Below are positions 1-8,927 of a stretch of DNA of 64,000 nucleotides, in pieces. The notes beneath the pieces were generated by a model, which saw only the letters and a list, made by a program, of their open reading frames with translations, did no database searches and was not told where the DNA came from. Source of the stretch: an uncultured Pelagibacteraceae bacterium (GTDB lineage: Bacteria; Pseudomonadota; Alphaproteobacteria; Pelagibacterales; Pelagibacteraceae); the NCBI GenBank assembly GCA_902596045.1, contig CACJSJ010000003.1:19141-83140 (forward strand), written 5' to 3'. Every line of letters begins with the position of its first letter. Position 1 is the first letter of the stretch. A program made the position numbers and the translations under genes.

Positions 1-2
1 AT

Positions 3-314
3 ACAGATTACGTACTTGGTTTCTTTGGCTTAATTATGCAACTAGGTCCAATAGCAAATTGGGGTTTAAATTTAGATAAAAAAACCATCCAAGTTGATAC
101 AGAGAAATTTGAAACAAATCAAAAAGGGATATATGCTGTTGGTGACATTTGTACTTATCCAGGAAAATTAAAACTAATCCTATCAGGATTTCATGAAGGT
201 GCTTTGGCTGCCAGAGCATGTTTTAAATTAGCAAGACCAAACGAAAAATATAGATTTGAATTTACCACTTCATCAAAAACGATAAAAAATCGACTTGGTG
301 TTAAAAGTGATTGA
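3..314 (+). CDS. C-terminal part of thioredoxin-reductase-like ferredoxin/flavodoxin--NADP+ reductase (5' truncated by window edge)
   Basis: Frame open from position 3 (TDYVLGFFGLIMQLGPIANWGL...); GIYAVGDICTYPGKLKLILSGFHEGALAA is the typical C-terminal FAD-binding motif of TrxR-like reductases. Confidence 0.8.
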   Translation, partial: TDYVLGFFGLIMQLGPIANWGLNLDKKTIQVDTEKFETNQKGIYAVGDICTYPGKLKLILSGFHEGALAARACFKLARPNEKYRFEFTTSSKTIKNRLGVKSD

Positions 315-933
315 ATTATTTTCGTCTAATACTCCAAATGGTAAAAAGATCAGTATTATGCTGGAGGAAATTGGGTATGATTATAAAGTAACTAAAGTAG
401 ATCTCGATAAAGGTGATCAATTTAAATCAGATTTTAAAAAAATAAGTCCCTTTAGTAAGATTCCTGTAATTATTGATCACAAAAATAATGAAACAATTTT
501 TGAATCAGGTGCAATTTTAATTTACTTAGCTGAAAAGAGTGGAAAATTTTATGATAAAGGTGAAAGACTCAAAATTAATCAGTGGTTGATGGCCCAAATG
601 GGCACTGTGGGACCAATGATAGGGCAACACCATCAGTTTCATCACTATAATTCTGGAAAAAGTAAGTTTGGTGAAGAAAGATATTTTAAAATAACAAAGA
701 GAATTTATGAGGAATTAGATATTCATTTAAAAGATTCAAAATTTTTAGCTGGAGTAAATTACACAATTGCGGATATCGCCACTTGGCCATGGATTGCAAG
801 ACATGATTGGCATGATATTGGTCTAAATAATTATAAAAATCTTAAAAGGTGGTTTCTTGATATATCTTATAGAGAAGCAGTGATAAGAGGTTTTCAATTT
901 ATGAATAAAGATGAACTAATACCTCAGCCATAG
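307..933 (+). CDS. Glutathione S-transferase family protein (YghU/YfcG-like)
   Basis: IELFSSNTPNGKKISIMLEEIGYDY N-terminal thioredoxin fold and IADIATWPW C-terminal GST motif; GTG start at 307 fits the family better than the track start at 295. Confidence 0.85.
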   Translation: MIELFSSNTPNGKKISIMLEEIGYDYKVTKVDLDKGDQFKSDFKKISPFSKIPVIIDHKNNETIFESGAILIYLAEKSGKFYDKGERLKINQWLMAQMGTVGPMIGQHHQFHHYNSGKSKFGEERYFKITKRIYEELDIHLKDSKFLAGVNYTIADIATWPWIARHDWHDIGLNNYKNLKRWFLDISYREAVIRGFQFMNKDELIPQP

Positions 934-1143
934 TTTTAATTCATTAATTTATATAAGGAACTTAAAATTCCATGTCCTGATAGCTCTATAGCTAAGACAA
1001 TTATTATAATTAATATTAATTTTTTGTTCATTTAACAAACAAGTATAACAATAAAATTATCCAAAAAAAAGGATAGTAATAATAAATATATTTCTTTGCA
1101 AAAAGAAAAGAGATTGAATTTTTATTAGATTTATTTTTTTTCA

Positions 1144-1971
1144 TTAATAACTACCTTTTTTATTTGATCCTTTATAAAATATTTCTTGTAAATTATCATT
1201 CTCTTTTTTTTTTATTTTAAGATCATCTTTACCCATCAGCAAACTAGGTCTTCCAATTTTATCATGAAAATTAAATTTATCTACTCCTCTTGCAAGCTGA
1301 ACACTATTTTTACCCAATATTTGTTTAACGTTTGTGCTGATATAGCTTTGAATTACAAAACCTATTCTCCTGTCATTACTTTTGTTTAGATCAGAACCAT
1401 GAACAACTGTAGGATGATGAAGTGACATTTGTCCAGCTTTTAGAACTAGAGGGGTAGTTTTATCTTGAGGTACATTTTTTACAGTTTGACCTCTTGTTAA
1501 TAAATTACCTTCATTAAATTTTTGATCATGTTCTTTTAAATTATCTTTATGAGATCCTGACCACATTCTCATACAACCATTTTTTTCATTAGAATCTGTT
1601 ATTGCAACCCAGGCAGTTACCCAATTATGAGGTTCTAAACCAATATATTTTGCATCTTGATGATAACTTACAAATACTTTTTCATTTGGGTTTTTGATAA
1701 AAAGAGTTGTTCCACAAACCAGAATATCTTCTCCTATTAAACTTTGAACAGCATCTAATATTTTAGGATTGTGTGTAACGTCATCTAATAAAGGTGAAAT
1801 TAAATGAGCATTATATCTTCCTGATTTATCTAATTCATCAGGCATTTTTTTTTCTATAAGCTCAATCTCATTTCTGATTTCTTTCGCCTTTTCTTTTGAA
1901 AAAATATTTATTGGAGAAACAAAACCATTATCTTCATATTGTTTAAGTTGATTCAAAGAAAGATAAGACAT
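1144..1971 (-). CDS. Phytanoyl-CoA dioxygenase (PhyH) family Fe(II)/2OG oxygenase
   Basis: SYHQDAKYIGLEP...VTAWVAITDSNEKNGCMRMWSGSHK...HHPTVVHGSDLN...RRIGFVIQSY, PhyH double-stranded beta-helix with HxD...H pattern. Confidence 0.85.
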   Translation of the reverse strand: MSYLSLNQLKQYEDNGFVSPINIFSKEKAKEIRNEIELIEKKMPDELDKSGRYNAHLISPLLDDVTHNPKILDAVQSLIGEDILVCGTTLFIKNPNEKVFVSYHQDAKYIGLEPHNWVTAWVAITDSNEKNGCMRMWSGSHKDNLKEHDQKFNEGNLLTRGQTVKNVPQDKTTPLVLKAGQMSLHHPTVVHGSDLNKSNDRRIGFVIQSYISTNVKQILGKNSVQLARGVDKFNFHDKIGRPSLLMGKDDLKIKKKENDNLQEIFYKGSNKKGSY

Positions 1972-2030
1972 AATATAAAAAAAATTTTACATGAGTGAAA
2001 CAATTTCTTCAATAAATTAACTCTTGAATT

Positions 2031-2477
2031 ATGTCGGAAGTTTATAAACTTGGAATATCAGTTAATAATAACAAACCAATTAATGAGGTAAGCTCAATAA
2101 ATGTTTCGGCTAACAAAGGAGTCGTGGGAGATAGACACTTTAAAGAATTCAATGATCCATATAATCAATTAACTCTAATTGAGTCAGAAAATATCGATTA
2201 TTATAATATAAAATATAGTCTTAATATTCCTTACGTAGATTTTAGAAGAAATATTATTACAAAAGGGATTAAGCTTAATGATTTGGTGGGTAAAAAAATA
2301 TTAGTTGGTAAGGTTCAGTTAGAAGGTATTGATTTGTGTCGCCCTTGTAGACACCTATCAGAAGTATTAGGACATGAAAATATTATAAAAGAGTTTTTAA
2401 GAAAAGGTGGCATTAGGTGTCAGATACTTACTACTTCGAGCATCAAAATTAGTGACAAAATAAGTCTTGTGAACTAA
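2031..2477 (+). CDS. MOSC domain protein
   Basis: GVVGDRHFKEFNDPYNQLTLIESENI...FRRNIITKGI.LNDLVGKKILVGKV.LEGIDLCRPCRHL, MOSC signature with conserved Cys. Confidence 0.8.
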   Translation: MSEVYKLGISVNNNKPINEVSSINVSANKGVVGDRHFKEFNDPYNQLTLIESENIDYYNIKYSLNIPYVDFRRNIITKGIKLNDLVGKKILVGKVQLEGIDLCRPCRHLSEVLGHENIIKEFLRKGGIRCQILTTSSIKISDKISLVN

Positions 2478-2510
2478 TAAAAAAATTAAATTTTCTTTTA
2501 AAATTTATAT

Positions 2511-3236
2511 TTAATTTTTGGTTGATTTATTAACATCGAAATCATTAAAATCAAAATTTATATCTTTCGAAGAATTTTCTGGTTCTTCAAATTTTCTTAT
2601 TTTTTCCAATTCTCTTTGTTTTAATTTTTGCTCTCTTAAATTTTCAAGATGTTCCTTTGCTTTCTGTTCTCTATCAAATTTTTCTTCCCATTCTTTAATC
2701 TTAATATATTCAAGTTGTTTTTTTCTATCTTCATCCTCTTTTAAAACTTTTAATTCTCTATTTTTTCGTTTTTGTTCTTTTAATTCTTTTTGAACTTGTT
2801 CTTCTTCTCTCACTTTAAGGTCAATATCTTTTCTATTCTGAACTTCTTCCCTAGACTTTAATTCTTTTTCTTTATTTCTTAAATCTTTAGAGATTTGAGT
2901 TAATTCTTTATCTTTTTCTACTAATCTCTCATTTTCGATTTTTTGATGATCTTCTTGGGATTTTAATTCCTTTTCTTTCAATTTTAAATCATCTTCTTTT
3001 AATCTTAATTTATTATCTTCTTTTTTTAATTTTTCTTCCCATGTTTTTAATTCTTTTTTTTCTTTAATTAGATCATTTTTTTCTTGAAGTTTTTTTAGTT
3101 TTATTTCTTTGATCTTTTTTAATTCCTGATTTTTTTTAAAATTTTGAAATACGTTACTAAGGGACTTGGTTGTCAATTTACTAATTTTGGACAAGCCTTT
3201 TTTTTCTTTTTTAATTTTTTTTTTCTTTTTTACCAT
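2511..3236 (-). CDS. Highly charged Lys/Glu-rich coiled-coil or single-alpha-helix protein, unknown function
   Basis: 241-aa ORF, almost entirely K/E/L/R/D/Q; no recognised domain; long uninterrupted helix predicted from composition. Confidence 0.6.
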   Translation of the reverse strand: MVKKKKKIKKEKKGLSKISKLTTKSLSNVFQNFKKNQELKKIKEIKLKKLQEKNDLIKEKKELKTWEEKLKKEDNKLRLKEDDLKLKEKELKSQEDHQKIENERLVEKDKELTQISKDLRNKEKELKSREEVQNRKDIDLKVREEEQVQKELKEQKRKNRELKVLKEDEDRKKQLEYIKIKEWEEKFDREQKAKEHLENLREQKLKQRELEKIRKFEEPENSSKDINFDFNDFDVNKSTKN

Positions 3237-3350
3237 TTTTATAGAAGCTCATTTCACTAGAGAATAAATTCTATTTCAACAGATTTTTTTAAAATTTTTA
3301 TTATTACTTGGCTAAATTGGGTACAACCCTTAAGGGATAAATAGTATTAA

Positions 3351-3851
3351 TTAATCGTCAGCATGAACTTTTTCATTCTTTTCATGTTTTTCTTGGGCTG
3401 CGATAGTATATTTAGCGATTGGTCTAGCCATTAGCCTTTTTAAACCAATTGGTTCAGCTGTATCTAAGCAGTATCCATAAGTGGCATCTTTAATTCTTAT
3501 TAAAGCCTTATTAATTTCTGAAATCAATTTTATTTGTCTATTAATTGATTTCATCTCTACATTTTTATCGGTATATGAACTAGCTTGATCTACTATATCT
3601 GCAGAAATACTGTTATCATCCATACTTCCATTATATAAAGCTTCATTATTAGCTTTTACTAATTCTTTTTTCCATTCTTGTAATTTCATTCTGAAATATA
3701 CTTTATGTTTTTCACACATATATTTTTCAGTGTCTTTAGGAATATAAGTTTTTGAAACTTTTATTAGAGTTTTCTTTGTTTCTTTTATTTTAATTTTTTT
3801 TTTAGTTTTTGTTTTAATAACTTTTTTTTTGTTTTTTGTAGTTTTTCGCAT
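3351..3851 (-). CDS. dksA: DksA/TraR-family RNA polymerase-binding protein
   Basis: Coiled coil + DATYGYCLDTAEPIGLKRLMARPIAKYTIAAQEKHEKNEK, alphaproteobacterial DksA C-terminus; ATG at 3851 preferred to the track start at 3887. Confidence 0.8.
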   Translation of the reverse strand: MRKTTKNKKKVIKTKTKKKIKIKETKKTLIKVSKTYIPKDTEKYMCEKHKVYFRMKLQEWKKELVKANNEALYNGSMDDNSISADIVDQASSYTDKNVEMKSINRQIKLISEINKALIRIKDATYGYCLDTAEPIGLKRLMARPIAKYTIAAQEKHEKNEKVHADD

Positions 3852-3930
3852 GGCTATAAATTGATAGCCGCGGAGTATATTCAGCAAATTAGGGGTGTCA
3901 AGTAAGCTTAATTATTGTAAATATTTACTT

Positions 3931-5253
3931 ATGAATGTTTTAAATAGAAATATTAATAATATTTTTTTTATTTTTATTTTATCTCATTTAGTAATTTGGA
4001 CTATAGTTCCATCTCTAACAAATAAAAATTTACCTTTAGATACTATAGAGGCTCTTGCTTGGGGAAGTAACCTAGACTGGGGATTTAATAAACACCCTCC
4101 AATGAGTGCTTTTTTTACTGAGGTTTTTTTTCAAATTTTTGGCTCTCAGGATTGGGCTTATTACTTATTAAGTCAGACCTTTGTTATAATTGCTTTTTAT
4201 TATGTGTTTAAATTAGCCAATGAAGTTTTGGGTAATATAAAATTGAGCTTAATTTCAGTTTTATTATTAGAGTCTATTTATTTTTATAATTTTACCACAC
4301 CAGAATTTAACGTAAATGTTTGCCAATTACCTTTTTGGTCTTTAGTTGTTTATTATTCGTGGAAAATTTACGAAACAAAAAAAATCAAATTAATTGATTG
4401 TTTTTTAGTTGGTTTATTCGCCACACTAGGTTTTTTATCTAAATATTTATTTATTTACTTGCTGATATCTATTGATTTACTTTTTATTTGGTTAATTTTT
4501 ATAAAAAAAACTAAAAAATTTGATTTTAAATATTTAATAACGATTGAAATATTTATTGTTTTATTAGTTCCACATTTCATTTGGCTTTACAATAATGAGT
4601 TTGTGACGATTTTATATGGTTTAAAAAGGACTGGTTTGGAGGAATCAGGTGTTTTAGATCATCTGAAATACCCAATTGTCTTTTTATTTAAACAAATAGG
4701 AATATTAATTCCATTTTTTTTCTTAACTTTTTTATTAGTAAAAAAAATCAAATTTAAGATTAATTTTAAAGATAAAAAATTACTATTTTTAATTTCTATA
4801 AATATCCTACCGATCGTTTTAATGTTTATAACATCTTTAATTACAGGATCAAAAATTAGAACAATGTGGATGACACCATTTTATTTATTTTTTGGAGTTT
4901 TATTTATTTATGTGTTGCAATCTCAAATAAATATTAAAAAGTTAAATTCATTTTTGTATGGTTTTTTATTTTTATTTTTTTTATCTCCAATTTTGTATTC
5001 ACTTATCTCTTTTGGCAACACAGATAAAAGAACTGATTATCCTGGAAAAGAAATTGCAACTAAAGCTCAAATTATTTGGGATAAGGATTTTGAAAAGGAA
5101 ATTGAATTTGTAACTGGAAATGAATGGAAAGCTGGAAACCTTTCTTATCATTTAAAATCAAGACCAGTATGGGAAGGATTTACAAATAATAAAATATTAG
5201 ATAATTCTTCACAATTTATTTGCTTGGATGATATTTGTTTGGGAAGATACTAA
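3931..5253 (+). CDS. Glycosyltransferase family 39 (ArnT/PMT-like) integral membrane protein
   Basis: Multi-TM protein with EALAWGSNLDWGFNKHPPMSAFF (D/E-rich first loop) typical of GT39/PMT_2; ATG 3931 chosen over upstream GTG. Confidence 0.75.
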   Translation: MNVLNRNINNIFFIFILSHLVIWTIVPSLTNKNLPLDTIEALAWGSNLDWGFNKHPPMSAFFTEVFFQIFGSQDWAYYLLSQTFVIIAFYYVFKLANEVLGNIKLSLISVLLLESIYFYNFTTPEFNVNVCQLPFWSLVVYYSWKIYETKKIKLIDCFLVGLFATLGFLSKYLFIYLLISIDLLFIWLIFIKKTKKFDFKYLITIEIFIVLLVPHFIWLYNNEFVTILYGLKRTGLEESGVLDHLKYPIVFLFKQIGILIPFFFLTFLLVKKIKFKINFKDKKLLFLISINILPIVLMFITSLITGSKIRTMWMTPFYLFFGVLFIYVLQSQINIKKLNSFLYGFLFLFFLSPILYSLISFGNTDKRTDYPGKEIATKAQIIWDKDFEKEIEFVTGNEWKAGNLSYHLKSRPVWEGFTNNKILDNSSQFICLDDICLGRY

Positions 5254-6126
5254 ATGATAAAAGTCAAAATTCTAATTCCTGTTTTCAATGACTGGCAGTC
5301 AGTCTCTAAACTTATTGATGAAATTGATAATTTATCAATAAATTCAGAATATCAAATTTCAATTATTGTAGTTAATGATGCCTCAAATCATGATCGACAA
5401 GATGAAGATAAAATCATAAATAATATTCACTCTATCAAGGTTTTAAACATGAAAGTAAATCAAGGCCATGCAAGATGTATCGCCACAGGACTTAAGTATA
5501 TATATGAGAAAGAAGAATTTGATTATGTAATACCAATGGATGGAGATGGAGAAGATAGACCCGAGGAAGTAAAAGATTTTTTAAATCAGATAAAAAATTC
5601 TTATGACAAGCCTATTGTAGGAGAAAGAATAAAAAGATCTGAAAATTTTTTATTTAAAGCCTGTTATCAGACACATAAATTAATAACACTAACTTTTACA
5701 GGAAAATCTATTAAATTTGGCAATTTTACCTGTTTACCCAAAACCACAGTTGAAAAAATGGTTAATGACAAAGCTACTTGGAATAGTTTTTCTGGTGCTT
5801 TAACAAAAGTTGAAAATGATTTAATTTCTATACCTTCAAGTAGGGGAAAAAGGTTTTTTGGACCATCAAAAATGAGCTTTTACAGTTTAATTAAACATTC
5901 TCTATCTATTATTAGCGTTTTTAGAAAAACATTTCTAATTCGTTCTGCTTTATTTATAATTTTATATATTCTATTTATTAAGAGTAATGCTTCTGTAATA
6001 ACTGCAATACCACTGATATTTTTACTAATTGGCGTTTATTCTATTTCAAATTTAGCCTTAAGAGAAAATATGGAAGAATTTGATAATTCTTTGAAAAATA
6101 TTTTAGATATCTCTAAAATTAAATAG
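5254..6126 (+). CDS. Glycosyltransferase family 2 (dolichol-phosphate-mannose synthase-like) with C-terminal TM segments
   Basis: KILIPVFNDWQSVSKLIDEI...IIVVNDASND...VIPMDGDGEDRPEEV, GT-A nucleotide-sugar binding motifs. Confidence 0.85.
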   Translation: MIKVKILIPVFNDWQSVSKLIDEIDNLSINSEYQISIIVVNDASNHDRQDEDKIINNIHSIKVLNMKVNQGHARCIATGLKYIYEKEEFDYVIPMDGDGEDRPEEVKDFLNQIKNSYDKPIVGERIKRSENFLFKACYQTHKLITLTFTGKSIKFGNFTCLPKTTVEKMVNDKATWNSFSGALTKVENDLISIPSSRGKRFFGPSKMSFYSLIKHSLSIISVFRKTFLIRSALFIILYILFIKSNASVITAIPLIFLLIGVYSISNLALRENMEEFDNSLKNILDISKIK

Positions 6127-7399
6127 CTTTTATTTTAGGTAGAGAATAAAAATCAGCCGTATCTATTTTAGAGGAATATTGTCTTCGCATATTCCACTTT
6201 TTTTGGACCCCTGCACTTGCAAGACTTAAAGTTGATCTTCCATATCTATAATTAGTATTATCAATTGACCTCATTAAACTATTTATTTTTTCATCTTTTA
6301 CAGATGAAAATAAATTTTTTCTTCCATCATCATTACGTAATCCTGTAAGCATGATACCTGCTTTTTGATATTGGTATCCGTTCTTAAAAATTTTTTCTAG
6401 TATTGAAATTGCAGTTTTTACAGTTTCAATACTATTATTTGTTGCAATAGGAAAATCAATTGTCTTTGCATTTGAATAGTAACCATAGTTTCTTTGAAAA
6501 GGACTTGTTCTAATGAAAACTGTTATTGCTTTTGCAACTAGTGACTCAGACCTTATTTTTTCAGAAGCATTTAAGCAATAATTTGCAATTGCTTCTTTTA
6601 ACTCTTGAAAAGTTTCAATTCTTTTTCCAAATGATCTTGAGACAACACAACTTTTTCTTTTAGTTTGCTTTGTTTCTAAATTGATACAAGGAATGCCTCT
6701 AAGTTCCATTGCAGTTCTCGAACTTAAAACATTGGAACTTTTTTTAATCCAAGTATTAGATTTATTCTTAAGTTGCTTAGCATTATAAATTCCATTTTTT
6801 TGATAAAATTTTGTAAGCTGTCTTCCAACACCCCATACATCATTAATATCTATTTTTTCTAATATAGGATCAATATTTTCAATTCCAATTAAACTAGTAA
6901 CACCTGAAATTTTTTTCTTTGCAATATGATTTGCAACTTTGCTTAATGTTTTTGTTTTAGCAATACCAATACTAGTTGGAATACCAGTCCATTGTAAAAC
7001 TGTTTCTCTAATTTCCTTTCCAACCTTTTCAACTTCATTATCAGGAAAATTTGATAAATCTAAAAATGCCTCATCAATTGAATAAACTTCTATTTCAGAG
7101 TTAAATCTTTTAAGAGTTCTCATTACCCTTCTAGATAAGTCTCCATATAATGAATAATTTGATGAAAAAACTTCAACTTTATTTTTAATAATAATATTTT
7201 TTGCTTTAAAGTAAGGCTCTCCCATCTTAATTCCTAGAGCTTTTGCCTCATTAGACCTTGATATAATACAACCATCATTATTTGATAAAACTACAACAGG
7301 TTTTTTTCTTATTTTCGGGTTGAATAATCTTTCACAAGAAACATAGAAAGAATTACAGTCAACTAGAGCTAATTTTTTAGTACGTTGAATGGATGACAT
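6119..7399 (-). CDS. umuC: Y-family DNA polymerase V catalytic subunit UmuC
   Basis: ALVDCNSFYVSCERLFNPKIRKKPVVVLSNNDGCIISRSNEAKALGIKMG...SIDEAFLDLS; overlaps umuD. Confidence 0.95.
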   Translation of the reverse strand: MSSIQRTKKLALVDCNSFYVSCERLFNPKIRKKPVVVLSNNDGCIISRSNEAKALGIKMGEPYFKAKNIIIKNKVEVFSSNYSLYGDLSRRVMRTLKRFNSEIEVYSIDEAFLDLSNFPDNEVEKVGKEIRETVLQWTGIPTSIGIAKTKTLSKVANHIAKKKISGVTSLIGIENIDPILEKIDINDVWGVGRQLTKFYQKNGIYNAKQLKNKSNTWIKKSSNVLSSRTAMELRGIPCINLETKQTKRKSCVVSRSFGKRIETFQELKEAIANYCLNASEKIRSESLVAKAITVFIRTSPFQRNYGYYSNAKTIDFPIATNNSIETVKTAISILEKIFKNGYQYQKAGIMLTGLRNDDGRKNLFSSVKDEKINSLMRSIDNTNYRYGRSTLSLASAGVQKKWNMRRQYSSKIDTADFYSLPKIKAI

Positions 7400-7772
7400 A
7401 GGTTACAACCCCCCAAATAAAAACATCTTCTTCTTCATTAATTAAAATTCTTTCAGAGAAATCTTTAGATCCAGAGGTCAGAAATTTTTTGTCTCTTTCC
7501 TGCACTAAAGTTTTAACAACAAGCTCATCATGAACATTTGCAATAACTGTTGAAAAATTTTTAGGTTTTAAGCTTTTATCGACAACCAATAAGTCTCCGT
7601 CATTAATCCCAACATCTACCATCGATTTTCCTTGTACCCTGATAATGAAAGTTGCTGGAACATTCTTAATTAAATGCATGTTCAGATCGATATCTTCTTC
7701 GATATAATCGGTTGCAGGCGAGGGGAAACCAGCACCAGCTTTATGCAGATAATAGGGAATGGTTAGTTTCAT
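7377..7772 (-). CDS. umuD: UmuD S24-family autoprotease, DNA polymerase V accessory subunit
   Basis: AGAGFPSPATDYIEED (cleavage site region), VQGKSMVDVGINDGDLLVVD (Ser), DELVVKTL (Lys) motifs. Confidence 0.93.
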   Translation of the reverse strand: MKLTIPYYLHKAGAGFPSPATDYIEEDIDLNMHLIKNVPATFIIRVQGKSMVDVGINDGDLLVVDKSLKPKNFSTVIANVHDELVVKTLVQERDKKFLTSGSKDFSERILINEEEDVFIWGVVTYVIHSTY

Positions 7773-7787
7773 GTTCTTGTTTTGTTC
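7773..7787 (-). promoter_or_regulatory. Candidate LexA (SOS) box GTTC-N7-GTTC in front of umuDC
   Basis: + strand GTTCTTGTTTTGTTC: exact alphaproteobacterial LexA direct repeat GTTCN7GTTC, abutting the umuD start codon. Confidence 0.8.
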
Positions 7788-7790
7788 TTA

Positions 7791-7819
7791 TTTATAGACC
7801 ATTTCTACAATGCACGCAA
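7791..7819 (-). promoter_or_regulatory. Candidate sigma70 promoter of umuDC
   Basis: Minus strand TTGCGT-N17-TATAAA immediately upstream of the LexA box. Confidence 0.6.
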
Positions 7820-7996
7820 GAGGTTGTATTTTGAGTCCGTAATTGAATCAAAAGTGAATCAAAACGTGAACACCAAAACCACATTTTGTATGGTTGTGGA
7901 TAACTTCAACCAAGGATAGTTTAAAATATAAAATGATAGAAATACTTATAGTCCTGGAACTTGCATTTCTAACTTATAAAATCTTACAGGATTAAT

Positions 7997-8545
7997 ATGA
8001 AAAAAATTTTATTAATTTTAGTTTCAATATTAGCCCTAAACTCTCAAACTATGGCATACGAAGAAGCAGATTACGAGGTAGTAAAAGAAAATCAAAAATA
8101 TGAAATAAGAAAATATTCTGATCGTTTAGTCATTGAAACAAATTCTATAAAAGGTAATGGTTTTAGAAAATTATTTAATTACATTTCAGGAAATAATGAA
8201 AAAAATCAAGAAATAAAGATGACAGTTCCGGTTACCCAAGAAATTAAAAATGGAAATATGACAATGCAATTTTATTTGCCATCAAAGTTTAACAAAGATA
8301 ATGCGCCAAAACCCTCTAATTCAGAAATAAAAGTTTTAACTATAGAGGGCGGATATTATGCTGCAATTAAATATTCAGGCAGATCCTCAGACAAAAATTT
8401 TTTAAAAAATAAAGACATTTTAGAAAAAGAGCTTAAACAAGATAATATAATAATTTTAAGTCCACCAATTAGAGCATCTTATAATTCACCATTCACACTG
8501 CCAATACTTAAAAGAAATGAAGTAATGTATAAAGTAAATTTATAA
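7997..8545 (+). CDS. SOUL-family heme-binding protein with N-terminal signal peptide
   Basis: MKKILLILVSILALNSQTMAYEEADYEVVKENQKYEIRKYSDRLVIET...MTVPVTQE; SOUL motifs. Confidence 0.88.
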   Translation: MKKILLILVSILALNSQTMAYEEADYEVVKENQKYEIRKYSDRLVIETNSIKGNGFRKLFNYISGNNEKNQEIKMTVPVTQEIKNGNMTMQFYLPSKFNKDNAPKPSNSEIKVLTIEGGYYAAIKYSGRSSDKNFLKNKDILEKELKQDNIIILSPPIRASYNSPFTLPILKRNEVMYKVNL

Positions 8546-8560
8546 AATAGGTAAATAAAA

Positions 8561-8923
8561 ATGAAAAAACTTAATTGTCATTGCGGAGCCATTGAAGCAG
8601 AAATTAATTTAGATGGTGATTTAGCTAAAGTAATAAAATGTAATTGTTCTATTTGCAAAAGAAAAGGAGCAATAATGTCGATGGTTAAAAATGAAGATTT
8701 TAAAATTGTTAAAGGAGAAGATAAATTGAAACTTTATCAATTTCATTCAAAAGTAGCCAAACATTACTTTTGTTCTGAGTGTGGAATTTATACCCATCAC
8801 CATCCAAGGATTAATCCAGCAATGACAGGGTTTAATGTTGGATGTATCGATGAAATAAATACATTTGATTTAAAAGAAATCCCTGTTAATGATGGTCAAA
8901 ACCACCCTTTAGATAAGAAGTAA
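8561..8923 (+). CDS. GFA (glutathione-dependent formaldehyde-activating enzyme-like) family Zn protein
   Basis: LNCHCGAIEAEI...CNCSICKRKGA...HYFCSECGIYTHHHPR Cys-cluster of GFA family. Confidence 0.88.
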   Translation: MKKLNCHCGAIEAEINLDGDLAKVIKCNCSICKRKGAIMSMVKNEDFKIVKGEDKLKLYQFHSKVAKHYFCSECGIYTHHHPRINPAMTGFNVGCIDEINTFDLKEIPVNDGQNHPLDKK

Positions 8924-8927
8924 TTTC

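Noticed and set aside
934-1143. 210-nt intergenic region with small hairpins (e.g. TTTCTTT-gcaa-AAAGAAA at 1091-1108) considered as an ncRNA or riboswitch
   Set aside because: Converging genes on both sides make weak terminators more likely; no known riboswitch core could be recognised by eye. Would need Infernal/Rfam to decide.
2518-2793. 91-aa plus-strand ORF opposite the coiled-coil gene
   Set aside because: Ser/Phe/Leu low-complexity mirror of the K/E-rich gene; no start context or homology features.
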